Below are positions 1-7,623 of a stretch of 64,000 bases of DNA, piece by piece (the stretch's first letter is position 1; each line of letters begins with the position of its first letter). The notes under the pieces are model-generated. The model had not been told where the DNA came from. It saw nothing but the letters and a program-made list of their open reading frames with translations, and did not search any database. Location: NCBI RefSeq assembly GCF_000195085.1, contig NC_015380.1, forward strand, positions 172,001-236,000, given 5' to 3'. Both the position numbers and the translations under genes were made by a program. This DNA comes from Candidatus Pelagibacter sp. IMCC9063. GTDB taxonomy: Bacteria > Pseudomonadota > Alphaproteobacteria > Pelagibacterales > Pelagibacteraceae.

Positions 1-296
1 CCGATGAGTTGTGCTGACATGAATCTAGTAAACAATCCAAGAGCCACGCAAATACCGCCAACTAACTCAATCAAACCAACATACCAGGCTAACATTAAAG
101 CAGGTTCTAATCCTGCACTTGCAAAAAATTGGGTAGTTCCTTCAATTCCTCCGAACACTTTTCCATACCCATGAGGTATCATCATCGCACCTGCAACGAA
201 CCTTATCATAGGATATGCTAATGGATCTAACAGATCGTAAATGGGGTCTAAGAACCTAAATATTCTTTTGGAAGTTCTGTGTACAATTGGATCCAT
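1..296 (-). CDS. DoxX family membrane protein (partial, C-terminus outside window)
   Basis: The frame runs from an ATG at 296 off the left edge, giving about 98 N-terminal residues. A hydrophobic stretch with PMIRFVAGAMMIPHGYGK followed by a second segment around LVGGICVALGLFTR matches the first helices of DoxX/SURF4-type integral membrane proteins. The family is small (about 130-180 residues, four helices) and has no firm general biochemical role. It lies just downstream of the HupE-like gene on the same strand with an 18-bp gap, so the two may be co-transcribed. The family call rests on pattern recognition of the N-terminal half only. Confidence 0.75.
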   Translation of the reverse strand, partial: MDPIVHRTSKRIFRFLDPIYDLLDPLAYPMIRFVAGAMMIPHGYGKVFGGIEGTTQFFASAGLEPALMLAWYVGLIELVGGICVALGLFTRFMSAQLI

Positions 297-314
297 ATAT
301 AATCATAACAAAAT

Positions 315-1436
315 CTAAATTAAAAAACCAACTCTTTCTATAAACCAAAACAAGCCAACTATAGCAATCATTGCAGATAATGGATTGGTTAAGTAGCTTC
401 GGTACCATTTTTTTTGACCAAACCAAAGTCCGATCGATACAAAACAAATACTGATGACAAGCAACTGTCCAATCTCTACTCCGATATTAAAAGAGATCAG
501 GCTCGTTATAAAATAGCTTTCTGCAACACCAATTTCATTTAGAATTCCGGCAAATCCCAGTCCATGTAACAGTCCAAAAATAAATACTAACACTGGCCTC
601 CATTTGGATAGATCTTTAAGAAATATATTTTCTATAGCAATATAAACAATTGAGACAGCGATGATGGGCTCTACTATAAAAGCAGGAATGACTATAATCT
701 TCATAACTCCTAAAAAAATAGTTACGGTATGGGCAAGAGTAAAAGCTGATACTTGCCAAATCAAAGGTCGTAGTCTAGTCGATAACAAAAACAATCCCAC
801 TACAAATAAAATATGATCTAAGCCTTTGGGTACAATATGTTGAAAACCAATAATGATATAATCTTGAACTACACTTAAAAAAGTTTGTTGTTGATTGGTT
901 GAAGTTGAAAAATTAGCAGTATCTCCATTTTGTAAATATTTGGTGAATAGCTCCTCTCTATCTTTATTAACCCTAAGAACAATAGAGCCATAAAAAGGGT
1001 CCCAACGAAATTGTAACAAAGGATTGCTAGAAGAAAAACTACCCCTGACTACAATTTCTGTTTCTCTGGCCAAAGAAACATCACCAACTTCACTTATATG
1101 TATATCGTAATTTTTAAATGCAATTTTATCATTTCCATTTAGAAAATAAATATTTTGAAAAAAAGACGTTCTAATTTTTTGATATTCTTGCCGCAAAAGC
1201 TCTGGTGTATATCTTCTTAATTGTTCATACCGCTCTGAATTCTTTGATTCATTTGTATTGTCATGATTAGGATCTACTTCAGAGATAATCGATTCTAAAT
1301 TTAGCTGAATCTTAAGTTCATAATGTATCTCTGATGGTTTAGAAGTTAATTCTAAATTGGCAATAGCCGGCTTCAATTCATGACTAAATGCAAATTGACA
1401 GAGACTGAAAAAAATAATTAAAGAGCGTATTAACAT
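315..1436 (-). CDS. HupE/UreJ_2-type membrane protein with periplasmic N-terminal domain
   Basis: 373 residues. A signal peptide (about 1-18, ending before HELKP) leads into a roughly 170-residue extracytoplasmic region. From about residue 195 there is a multi-helix domain with the HupE/UreJ_2 pattern: GFQHIVPKGLDHILFV, then LAHTVTI and LLHGLGFAG. His200, His208 and His236 are candidate metal ligands. HupE/UreJ proteins are linked to nickel or other metal uptake, but this long subfamily is poorly characterised. The gene is divergent from a DUF4198-type gene whose relatives are also linked to metal uptake, so a shared role in metal acquisition is plausible. The ATG at 1436 starts directly with the signal peptide. 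Confidence 0.8.
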   Translation of the reverse strand: MLIRSLIIFFSLCQFAFSHELKPAIANLELTSKPSEIHYELKIQLNLESIISEVDPNHDNTNESKNSERYEQLRRYTPELLRQEYQKIRTSFFQNIYFLNGNDKIAFKNYDIHISEVGDVSLARETEIVVRGSFSSSNPLLQFRWDPFYGSIVLRVNKDREELFTKYLQNGDTANFSTSTNQQQTFLSVVQDYIIIGFQHIVPKGLDHILFVVGLFLLSTRLRPLIWQVSAFTLAHTVTIFLGVMKIIVIPAFIVEPIIAVSIVYIAIENIFLKDLSKWRPVLVFIFGLLHGLGFAGILNEIGVAESYFITSLISFNIGVEIGQLLVISICFVSIGLWFGQKKWYRSYLTNPLSAMIAIVGLFWFIERVGFLI

Positions 1437-1458
1437 TGAAGTAAGATATAATTAAGTA
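1437..1458. promoter_or_regulatory. 22-bp divergent promoter region with shared -10 element
   Basis: Only 22 bp separate the start codons of the HupE-like gene and the DUF4198-type gene. A perfect TATAAT at 1447-1452 lies six bases before the plus-strand ATG, so transcription would begin at or next to the A of the ATG (leaderless mRNA). The opposite strand of the same bases gives TTATAT/TATATC about nine bases before the minus-strand ATG. Neither start has a Shine-Dalgarno sequence. The promoter call is inference from sequence. Confidence 0.45.
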
Positions 1459-2244
1459 ATGAACCATTTTCTAGCTAAATTAACTGTAGTCCTTTTATTT
1501 AGTTCTATCTCTCTAACCAGTTCTGCGCATGAACTATGGCTAGAACCTGAGGCTTTTATCACACAGCCTAATTCTAAACTAAATGCACATATTAAAGTTG
1601 GCCAAAAATTTAATGGGGACAAGTTTCCTTACCTTCGTTCTGAAACAAAAAGTCTAAAACTTTTTTTAGAACAAAAATCAATTACCCTACAACCTAGAGA
1701 TGGAGATTATCCTGCTATTCAATCTTTATTAGAGGGATCTGGTTTGCATGTTCTTTCATATGAATCTACTCCAGAAAAAGTTGATTATAAAAATTTCGAA
1801 ATATTTAAAACTTTCTTAAAAGATGAAGGAATTTGGAATGAGTGGAGTGCAAAAAATCCTGACTTTATTAATTCTGATATTAACGAAACCTACACAAGGT
1901 ATGCAAAATCTCTTATTCAAGTTGGTGCTAAGTCGGGCGAAGATTTTAATACAGGTCTTCTTTTTGAATTAATTGCATTAAACAATCCTTATGGAAGTGA
2001 AAATAAAGTTGATGTTCTTTTGCTTTATAAAAACAAACCTTTTCCCAATTCACAAATTACTATTTTTAATAAAACCGGAAATGAAACTACAATTAGCAAA
2101 ATCAGAACTAATAATGATGGCAAGGCAATTATTTCTCTTGAAAAAAAAGGAGCTTTTTTAATAAGCGCAGTACATTTTAAAAAATCAGAAATCAAAAATG
2201 CTGACTGGCATTCTTTGTGGGCCAGTTTAACCTTTAAAAAATAA
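1459..2244 (+). CDS. DUF4198 domain-containing periplasmic protein
   Basis: 261 residues with an N-terminal signal peptide (about 1-22, cleaved near SSAHELW). The mature N-terminus HELWLEP is the typical start of DUF4198 proteins, which are periplasmic and often sit near nickel/cobalt uptake genes. The C-terminal half (KVDVLLLYKNKPFPNSQITIF, then TNNDGKAIISL) resembles the Ig-like fold of that family. With the adjacent divergent HupE-like gene this suggests a periplasmic metal-handling pair; that role is inferred. The start codon has no Shine-Dalgarno and sits just after a TATAAT box. Confidence 0.7.
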   Translation: MNHFLAKLTVVLLFSSISLTSSAHELWLEPEAFITQPNSKLNAHIKVGQKFNGDKFPYLRSETKSLKLFLEQKSITLQPRDGDYPAIQSLLEGSGLHVLSYESTPEKVDYKNFEIFKTFLKDEGIWNEWSAKNPDFINSDINETYTRYAKSLIQVGAKSGEDFNTGLLFELIALNNPYGSENKVDVLLLYKNKPFPNSQITIFNKTGNETTISKIRTNNDGKAIISLEKKGAFLISAVHFKKSEIKNADWHSLWASLTFKK

Positions 2245-2247
2245 AAT

Positions 2248-2324
2248 TGGTGCGCTCGAAGGGATTCGAACCCCTAACCTTCTGATTCGTAATCAGACGA
2301 TCTATCCAGTTGATCTACGAGCGC
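2248..2324 (-). tRNA. tRNA-Arg (anticodon ACG), CCA encoded
   Basis: Read on the minus strand this folds as a complete cloverleaf. The acceptor stem GCGCTCG (2318-2324) pairs with CGAGCGC (2252-2258). The anticodon stem TCTGA/TCAGA encloses the loop TTACGAA with anticodon ACG, and the T arm contains GGTTCGAATCC. A encoded at 2251 is the discriminator and CCA is encoded at 2248-2250. Its 3' end is 4 bp from the stop of the DUF4198 gene. The 5' half is duplicated 42 kb away at 44296-44338. Confidence 0.97.
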
Positions 2325-2334
2325 TCAATGTTTG
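2290..2334 (-). repeat. Left end of putative island: 5' half of tRNA-Arg plus flank (direct repeat copy 1)
   Basis: These 45 bases, from the anticodon loop through the 5' end of tRNA-Arg and 10 bases of upstream flank, recur at 44296-44338 in the same orientation with one substitution and one 2-base deletion. Partial tRNA copies at both ends of a gene block are the usual footprint of tyrosine-recombinase islands. The att role is inferred. Confidence 0.6.
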
Positions 2335-2418
2335 CTTGTAAATAACATAGGTCAATTCATCTTTCTACGGCAAATTGAATCGTTGTTAACACTTGCTATC
2401 ATCACCGATTGGATTTGT

Positions 2419-2442
2419 CTTGGGGTGCTGCTGGGGTGCTGC
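2419..2442 (+). repeat. GGGGTGCTG tandem motif near left island end
   Basis: Two adjacent copies of GGGGTGCTGC(T), preceded by CTT, lie about 95 bp inside the intact tRNA. A close variant (CTTGGGGTGCTGTTGGGG followed by ATGTTGC) lies at 44264-44288, immediately inside the partial tRNA copy. GC-rich repeats at both ends of an otherwise AT-rich block could be recombinase arm-binding sites; this is inference. Confidence 0.4.
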
Positions 2443-2534
2443 AAAAAAAAATCGTTCCTAAATGTTCTTCTAGGAATTCCTTACCCTTAATGGCTTTGGT
2501 AGTCAGAAGATCAAATAAAAAAGGAGTAGTTCCA

Positions 2535-2651
2535 ATGATTAACGAAGATAAGAAAACGAAGAAAATAGTAAGGCAGAAACTAACAGAGAGTTTCATTGCT
2601 TCTGTTGAGAGGAAAGATAAGCCACAGGTGTATCTTTTGAAAAATCTTTAG
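2535..2651 (+). pseudogene. Possible N-terminal remnant of a tyrosine recombinase (integrase)
   Basis: A 38-residue frame beginning at ATG 2535, behind AAAAAGGAG, contains KIVRQKLTESFIASVERK then DKPQVYLLKNL. This resembles the opening segment of phage-type integrases (basic stretch, KLT..FI, then a short acidic/aromatic strand). The frame stops at 2649-2651 and nothing integrase-like follows before the oppositely oriented lectin gene. The position directly beside a tRNA gene at an island boundary fits an eroded integrase. The match is short; a small unrelated ORF is possible. Confidence 0.35.
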
Positions 2652-2719
2652 TTTTAGCGTGGGTGTACCATTCTTTTTTATTTTTGAATTTTAAAGGTTG
2701 AACATATTTTTTTGCTTAA

Positions 2720-4915
2720 TTAAAATGGTTTACTTACTTTAAATGCAAATTCATTTTCAAAGTCTTGATTATTTCTAATCAATCTTCTTATTGAAGTAGA
2801 AAAATACCAACTATCAATTAAATTTAAATCAAAGCCTAACTCTAATTTTATAGAATTTGAATAGTCTTCTTTTACAGTATAACTATATTTAGTGTTGGGA
2901 TCAGATATATAAGATACTTTTACATCTGAATCGGGAGTTAAATTTTCAAAAAACTCAATTCTTCCGTATGGTAAAAAATATCCTTTCTTAATTTTTTTTT
3001 TATATTTTGTTAAAGCGCCAATTGAAATGGATTTATTTTTTAAATTTTGTTCTTCAAATCTTAATGCTTGAATATTGCCTGACTCTAAAAAACTTTCAAA
3101 TTTAGATATACCATAATCAAATCTTCCAAATAATAATGATGTAGAGTTATCTTTGTCCATTATTTTATTAAATTTTATTGAGCTAAAGTATTGCTTAACA
3201 CCTCTATTCCCCGTTAAAGAGTTGGAAGTGTTAGCTTGCTCAATTCTTGTAAGATCATTCTCAATATGTCCATAACCAACTAAACCATCAATAAATGTTG
3301 ATTTATTGTTATGCCAGCTAGAATAGATTGTTGCACTTTTTGCATCAGAATTAATTTTAGTACCCAATTGCCCTACATCCGTATCCTGATCTTCTAGTCT
3401 AATGGCTATACCAAAAAGAGTATTTTTCTCTATTATTTTATCTATTCCAATTGTTAAGGCATCTGAATCAAATTCTTGATTTACCTTACCTGATTTAACT
3501 TTCACTTTACCCTTTTTAAAATACCCTGAACTCCAAATTTTCCATTTTCGAGGCACCATTCCAAATTCATTTTTTAAATATTGTGAAAGAGGTAACTCAC
3601 TTATAAATTTTTCAATATTTTTATTTGATAGTTTATGCTCTTTGTCGACATCGCCTTTTAAAAGATAAACGTCTAATAATTTACCTTTTAAAAGATAAGC
3701 ATCTAATAATTTTGCATAGGGGTAGGTATCTTTGTTTGTTGTATCAATATCTATACCTAGATCTTGAAATTTAATATTGTCATTTTTTTTGGTGGTTCGA
3801 TACCACTCCATTCTTTCTAAAACAGGATAAGTTGATCCATAAATAAATCTTTTTGCACTTTCTGATTGTCCTTCAACTATCCCGACTAATTCTTTATCGT
3901 CAAAAACATCAAATGGGTTATCCGTAGCTTCTGTAGATGTTATGGATATTGATGCTGCTCCAAAAGCTGTGGCTGTACCTCCCTGACCGCCGTACTCAAT
4001 AATATAGGCATCAACTGCATCGTTATCAATTACAAAATCATTCCACTTTCCTCTCCTATCGTCATCTAACGCTCCATAAACGTGCATATAATGTTCATCA
4101 TTTCTGTTGTAGTCATTTGGTTCACGGTCACCACCCGCGGCTACAAGCCAATTTAAATAACTTTGTTCTGAACATCCGCTGATTGTGGCTCCTGGTCCAC
4201 CAGAATTTAAAAGAGGTTCGATTGCGCAAGTATAACTTTGGCCAGCTTCAGGTCCATCCATCCACTTCCATATTCTTTCAGTTCCACTATCAGATCCTCC
4301 AGTCCATGCATTTGTTGAAATTTTATCTTTTATCCATGCGTTTTCTTGTGCAGATGTAATGTTTACTAAATAACCCCTAAGCCCATTAAATTTTTGTGCA
4401 TCACTTTTAGCAGCTGCTCTTGCATCATCCCATTCTATATCTGTAGCTGCAATAGCTCTATAATAATGACCATTAACAGGATTGTAAGAGGCGCCTGTTG
4501 GTGTTGCAGAAACCGAAATAGTTGCACTAGAGGTGCTTCCATCACCTTTAAAAGAAAGTGTAGCTAATGCATTATTAACTTCTGCTTGAGTTCCCTCAAA
4601 ACCAATCTCTGTTCTATTATCATTTGAACAATTAGCAGGTTCAGAACTAGAATTATCAGCCGTATAACCACAAAATCCATTAATTTGCTCAAGTCCCGTA
4701 ACCGTTGTTATTTTTACAAAACCAGCTGTTGCAGTAATTGTTATAAGTACATCTGTAGAAAAACCACTTACAGAAGGAGTAGTGCCAGTTTCAGAAAGTA
4801 ATACAAAATCTGAAGTATTGGTTGTTAGAGTTGAAGGAAAAGTGAAACTTGCAGAGTAAACTGCTTTGGTACTAAAAAAAATTATCAAAAAAAAGGTAGT
4901 AAAAATAAATTTCAT
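2720..4915 (-). CDS. Autotransporter-like outer-membrane protein with C-type lectin domain
   Basis: 731 residues with a signal peptide (about 1-21). Roughly residues 150-315 have the C-type lectin pattern: NGHYYRAI, WDDARAAA, LRGYLVNITSAQEN, WTGGSD, WKWMDGPEAGQ, a LNW...EPND motif and KWNDF, ending in YIIEYGG. A linker (about 355-420) contains RMEWYRTTKKNDN, the module shared with neighbouring autotransporters. The C-terminal ~270 residues alternate in beta-barrel fashion and end in Phe (SKPF), the usual outer-membrane signature. Inference: a surface-displayed, probably glycan-binding adhesin. LLDAYLLKGK/LLDVYLLKGD is a short internal duplication. It follows the 711-residue propeller protein by 16 bp and is likely co-transcribed with it. 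Confidence 0.75.
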   Translation of the reverse strand: MKFIFTTFFLIIFFSTKAVYSASFTFPSTLTTNTSDFVLLSETGTTPSVSGFSTDVLITITATAGFVKITTVTGLEQINGFCGYTADNSSSEPANCSNDNRTEIGFEGTQAEVNNALATLSFKGDGSTSSATISVSATPTGASYNPVNGHYYRAIAATDIEWDDARAAAKSDAQKFNGLRGYLVNITSAQENAWIKDKISTNAWTGGSDSGTERIWKWMDGPEAGQSYTCAIEPLLNSGGPGATISGCSEQSYLNWLVAAGGDREPNDYNRNDEHYMHVYGALDDDRRGKWNDFVIDNDAVDAYIIEYGGQGGTATAFGAASISITSTEATDNPFDVFDDKELVGIVEGQSESAKRFIYGSTYPVLERMEWYRTTKKNDNIKFQDLGIDIDTTNKDTYPYAKLLDAYLLKGKLLDVYLLKGDVDKEHKLSNKNIEKFISELPLSQYLKNEFGMVPRKWKIWSSGYFKKGKVKVKSGKVNQEFDSDALTIGIDKIIEKNTLFGIAIRLEDQDTDVGQLGTKINSDAKSATIYSSWHNNKSTFIDGLVGYGHIENDLTRIEQANTSNSLTGNRGVKQYFSSIKFNKIMDKDNSTSLLFGRFDYGISKFESFLESGNIQALRFEEQNLKNKSISIGALTKYKKKIKKGYFLPYGRIEFFENLTPDSDVKVSYISDPNTKYSYTVKEDYSNSIKLELGFDLNLIDSWYFSTSIRRLIRNNQDFENEFAFKVSKPF

Positions 4916-4931
4916 AAATTTTTTAAATCAG

Positions 4932-7067
4932 CTAAAATTTATTTGAAACTTCTATATTTGCACCATAGTCAGGAGTTTTACTCATCAAAGTGTAATTAGA
5001 CCCAACAGTAATATCAAAGCCATTTACATTGTTGGTGAATGATAAACTAGTATTGTTAAAATTATTAACATCAAAGACAAATTTCATTTCATCAATTGGA
5101 ACATAACCTACAGATAAATAAATTTCATTACTGTGGCTTTTGGCAGATTGAAATCTTTCAAAATTTCCAACTAATGACCAACCTGATATGGAAGTGACAT
5201 CAAAACCGTAACCAATTCTTAAATTATGTTTGGACTTATTATCTACTTTGTAATTATAAACTGTACTTTGATTATTTAGGTAATAGAATTCTGCATCTGA
5301 TGATGGGCTTAGATCGGCAACATACTCTAGTCGCCCATGGTGATTTATAATTTCATCTTCTTGCCTATCAGTATCCGTTTTATCCAGAAGGATACCAAGG
5401 GTTGCTAATGCAGATTTAATATTTTGATCCTTGTAAAGTAATACATCTGTCAAACTATTTGCTATATTAGATCGTTCACTAAAAGCTTTTAGTTTGGTGT
5501 ACCCTAAATCTAATTTAATACCTGGATTAAGATTTATATCTTCATCAACTATTCTTTTTCCAAAATTAAATGATCCAAAGATCTGTTGACCTTCTCGGTT
5601 TCCCTCTAAGGTATTGCCATAAATAACTCTTCTTTGATCAATATCTAGTGAGCTAACTCCAATTAATGTATCGGTAAAAACCTGATTATCTCTAAGTTTA
5701 GTGCCGTATAGAGCCAAACTATAAGCATCTGTCTCTAATTTGCTTCCTTTATATCCAATATCAACATTATCGTTTCCATATTGAAAAACGTACCCATACA
5801 TAGCGTCTCTATCATCTTCTTTAATTCTATCCGCACCAATTGAGATACCATAACTATGAAAATCTCTTGATGATGAGTTTGAGGATTTATTTTTACCTAA
5901 ACTAACTCTACCCTCGCTCCACTGAAACCAATCGTCACTATCATAACTTCTATCAACTTCTTTTTTAGAGCTTTTAAGAGCACTAACTAATTTTGATATT
6001 TTTTCATTTGTAAAATCAATTTCTGCATTAAGATTTGATAAATTGTCTTTATTTTTATGTCTTCTTAACCACTCTGTTCGGTGAAAGATTGGAAGAGTGT
6101 TGTTTTTAATTATACGTTTTGATAATTCAACATTAGCTTCAATGATTGCTTTAACATCACTATTATTAGAAGGATCGCTACATGTAATAGTGCCAGCACA
6201 AGCTACACTATATTCATAAATTGTATTAGAACCAGTGGTACTCTGTCCAGTATGTGTATCCTCTGTAATATATAGTTTTGTAAAATTGGCTGAAAAAATA
6301 AACCCTGTCATAGTTGAAGCTCCTGAAGATGAAACTTGGGTACTAAATGAATATGACTGAGAAAATTCTAAAGTACTAACATCCCATGGAGTTGTTAATG
6401 TATATTTATGAATTGAGTCTGTGCCACCTCCACCTATATAAAATATAGTTCCACTTGAATGAAATTGAATACTTCTTGGGTTATCTTCTTTACTGGTTAA
6501 AGCTGAAGATTGAGTTGAATCTTTTGTTGCAGTCGTAACATCCCATGGAGTAGATAGTGTAAACTGTTGTATTACTTCTGTTTGATTACCAGTGACATAC
6601 ATCCTGGTTCCATCATATTTAAAAGCTAATGATCTTAATTGATTCTCATTTGATACATCAAAATCATCATCATATTGTAATGTAGAAGTATCCCAAGCTG
6701 TAGTTAAATTGTATTGTCTAATTGATAAGGCTGCATTATCTACAACGTACATCACTTTTCCATCAGGTTTAAATTGTATTGCGTGAGGTTTATTTATGTT
6801 GGTTAAAAATGTTGAAGAAGTTTTAATTGCTGTACTAATATCAAATGGGGTACTTAAAGAATACTGAATTACACTGTCAACCTCAGAATAACTATCTTTT
6901 TCACGATTAGTTACATACATAATTGTTCCATCTGGTTTAAAATTTATTTGTCTTAAACCATCTGCATCTGTGGAAATATCTTTTGATTGCTTAAATTCTA
7001 TAAAAGCAAATGAGTTGGAACAGAAAAAAAATATATAAAATATTGAAATAAGAAATATTTTTTTCAT
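4932..7067 (-). CDS. Beta-propeller-like repeat autotransporter
   Basis: 711 residues with signal peptide (about 1-21). Five repeats of about 45-50 residues follow the pattern F-x-x-D-G-T-x-M-Y-V ... Q-Y/F-x-L-S-T-P-W/F-D-x-S/T-T, as in blades of SMP-30/YncE-like propellers. After the last blade comes a Cys-containing boundary (ACAGTITCSDPS), then the shared linker (RTEWLRRHKNKDNLSNLN) and a ~300-residue barrel (WSEGRVSLGK, YGYVFQYGND) ending in Phe. Predicted to be anchored in the outer membrane with the propeller outside; ligand unknown. First gene of a two-gene unit with the lectin protein. Operator-like palindrome ACCTATTTTGGGT lies 73 bp upstream. Confidence 0.75.
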   Translation of the reverse strand: MKKIFLISIFYIFFFCSNSFAFIEFKQSKDISTDADGLRQINFKPDGTIMYVTNREKDSYSEVDSVIQYSLSTPFDISTAIKTSSTFLTNINKPHAIQFKPDGKVMYVVDNAALSIRQYNLTTAWDTSTLQYDDDFDVSNENQLRSLAFKYDGTRMYVTGNQTEVIQQFTLSTPWDVTTATKDSTQSSALTSKEDNPRSIQFHSSGTIFYIGGGGTDSIHKYTLTTPWDVSTLEFSQSYSFSTQVSSSGASTMTGFIFSANFTKLYITEDTHTGQSTTGSNTIYEYSVACAGTITCSDPSNNSDVKAIIEANVELSKRIIKNNTLPIFHRTEWLRRHKNKDNLSNLNAEIDFTNEKISKLVSALKSSKKEVDRSYDSDDWFQWSEGRVSLGKNKSSNSSSRDFHSYGISIGADRIKEDDRDAMYGYVFQYGNDNVDIGYKGSKLETDAYSLALYGTKLRDNQVFTDTLIGVSSLDIDQRRVIYGNTLEGNREGQQIFGSFNFGKRIVDEDINLNPGIKLDLGYTKLKAFSERSNIANSLTDVLLYKDQNIKSALATLGILLDKTDTDRQEDEIINHHGRLEYVADLSPSSDAEFYYLNNQSTVYNYKVDNKSKHNLRIGYGFDVTSISGWSLVGNFERFQSAKSHSNEIYLSVGYVPIDEMKFVFDVNNFNNTSLSFTNNVNGFDITVGSNYTLMSKTPDYGANIEVSNKF

Positions 7068-7139
7068 TATGATGTTAGATAACTTTGGGTTAATTTTCTT
7101 AAGTTATATAATAATATTTAACGAATTCTGAAATGACCG

Positions 7140-7152
7140 ACCTATTTTGGGT
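7140..7152. promoter_or_regulatory. Operator-like palindrome, site A
   Basis: ACCTATTTTGGGT fits RCCYANNNTRGGY. It lies 73 bp upstream of the 711-residue autotransporter start. One of eight copies, all inside the surface-structure block. Confidence 0.6.
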
Positions 7153-7245
7153 CTAATAATTTTTTTTACTTGCTCTAAAGATTGAGGATTATTGAGAGGT
7201 TGAATGTTAAGGATTTAGACTTTGATAAAACTAGATATCTAGTAT

Positions 7246-7578
7246 TTATTTAAGCTTACTAAATGAGTCTTGAAAACAGTCAATCTCATCTAAAGTTTCA
7301 AAAAAAATTTGATTTAAAGATGAAGAGTGAATTATTTGACACTTTTTTTGTTTTTCGCCGTCCATTAATGACGAATTATTTTTGACTAGAGTATTTATGT
7401 GTTCAGCAGGAGTAGAACCTGTTGTTTTTTTAATTCCATAAGATGTGGCTGCAGATGCACCTGCAAGTATAGGATTACCTGTTTTCGCCAGAGTATATAC
7501 TGGGCCCACAGCTGAGCTATATTGAGTACAACCACTTAAAACTATAAAAACAATAATATAAAAAATATTTTTCTTCAT
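7246..7578 (-). CDS. Small lipoprotein, function unknown
   Basis: 110 residues from the preferred ATG at 7578, which has AGGA about ten bases upstream; an in-frame ATG at 7590 abuts that AGG and is less likely. The N-terminus MKKNIFYIIVFIVLSGCTQ is a lipoprotein signal with lipobox LSGC. A Gly/Ala-rich segment (LAKTGNPILAGASAATSYG) follows, then a C-terminal part with two Cys. No family recognised with confidence. It ends the gene series running down from the FecR gene, 45 bp after the CHASE2-PP2C gene, so it is probably co-transcribed with that sensor. Confidence 0.7.
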   Translation of the reverse strand: MKKNIFYIIVFIVLSGCTQYSSAVGPVYTLAKTGNPILAGASAATSYGIKKTTGSTPAEHINTLVKNNSSLMDGEKQKKCQIIHSSSLNQIFFETLDEIDCFQDSFSKLK

Positions 7579-7623
7579 ACGCTCAATCATCCTAACATAT
7601 TCTCTTTGTATTTGTCTTATTAT

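Noticed and set aside
2409-2651. 80-residue frame starting at 2409
   Set aside because: Its first 42 codons run through the GC-rich repeat with no protein-like pattern; only the part from ATG 2535 resembles a protein.
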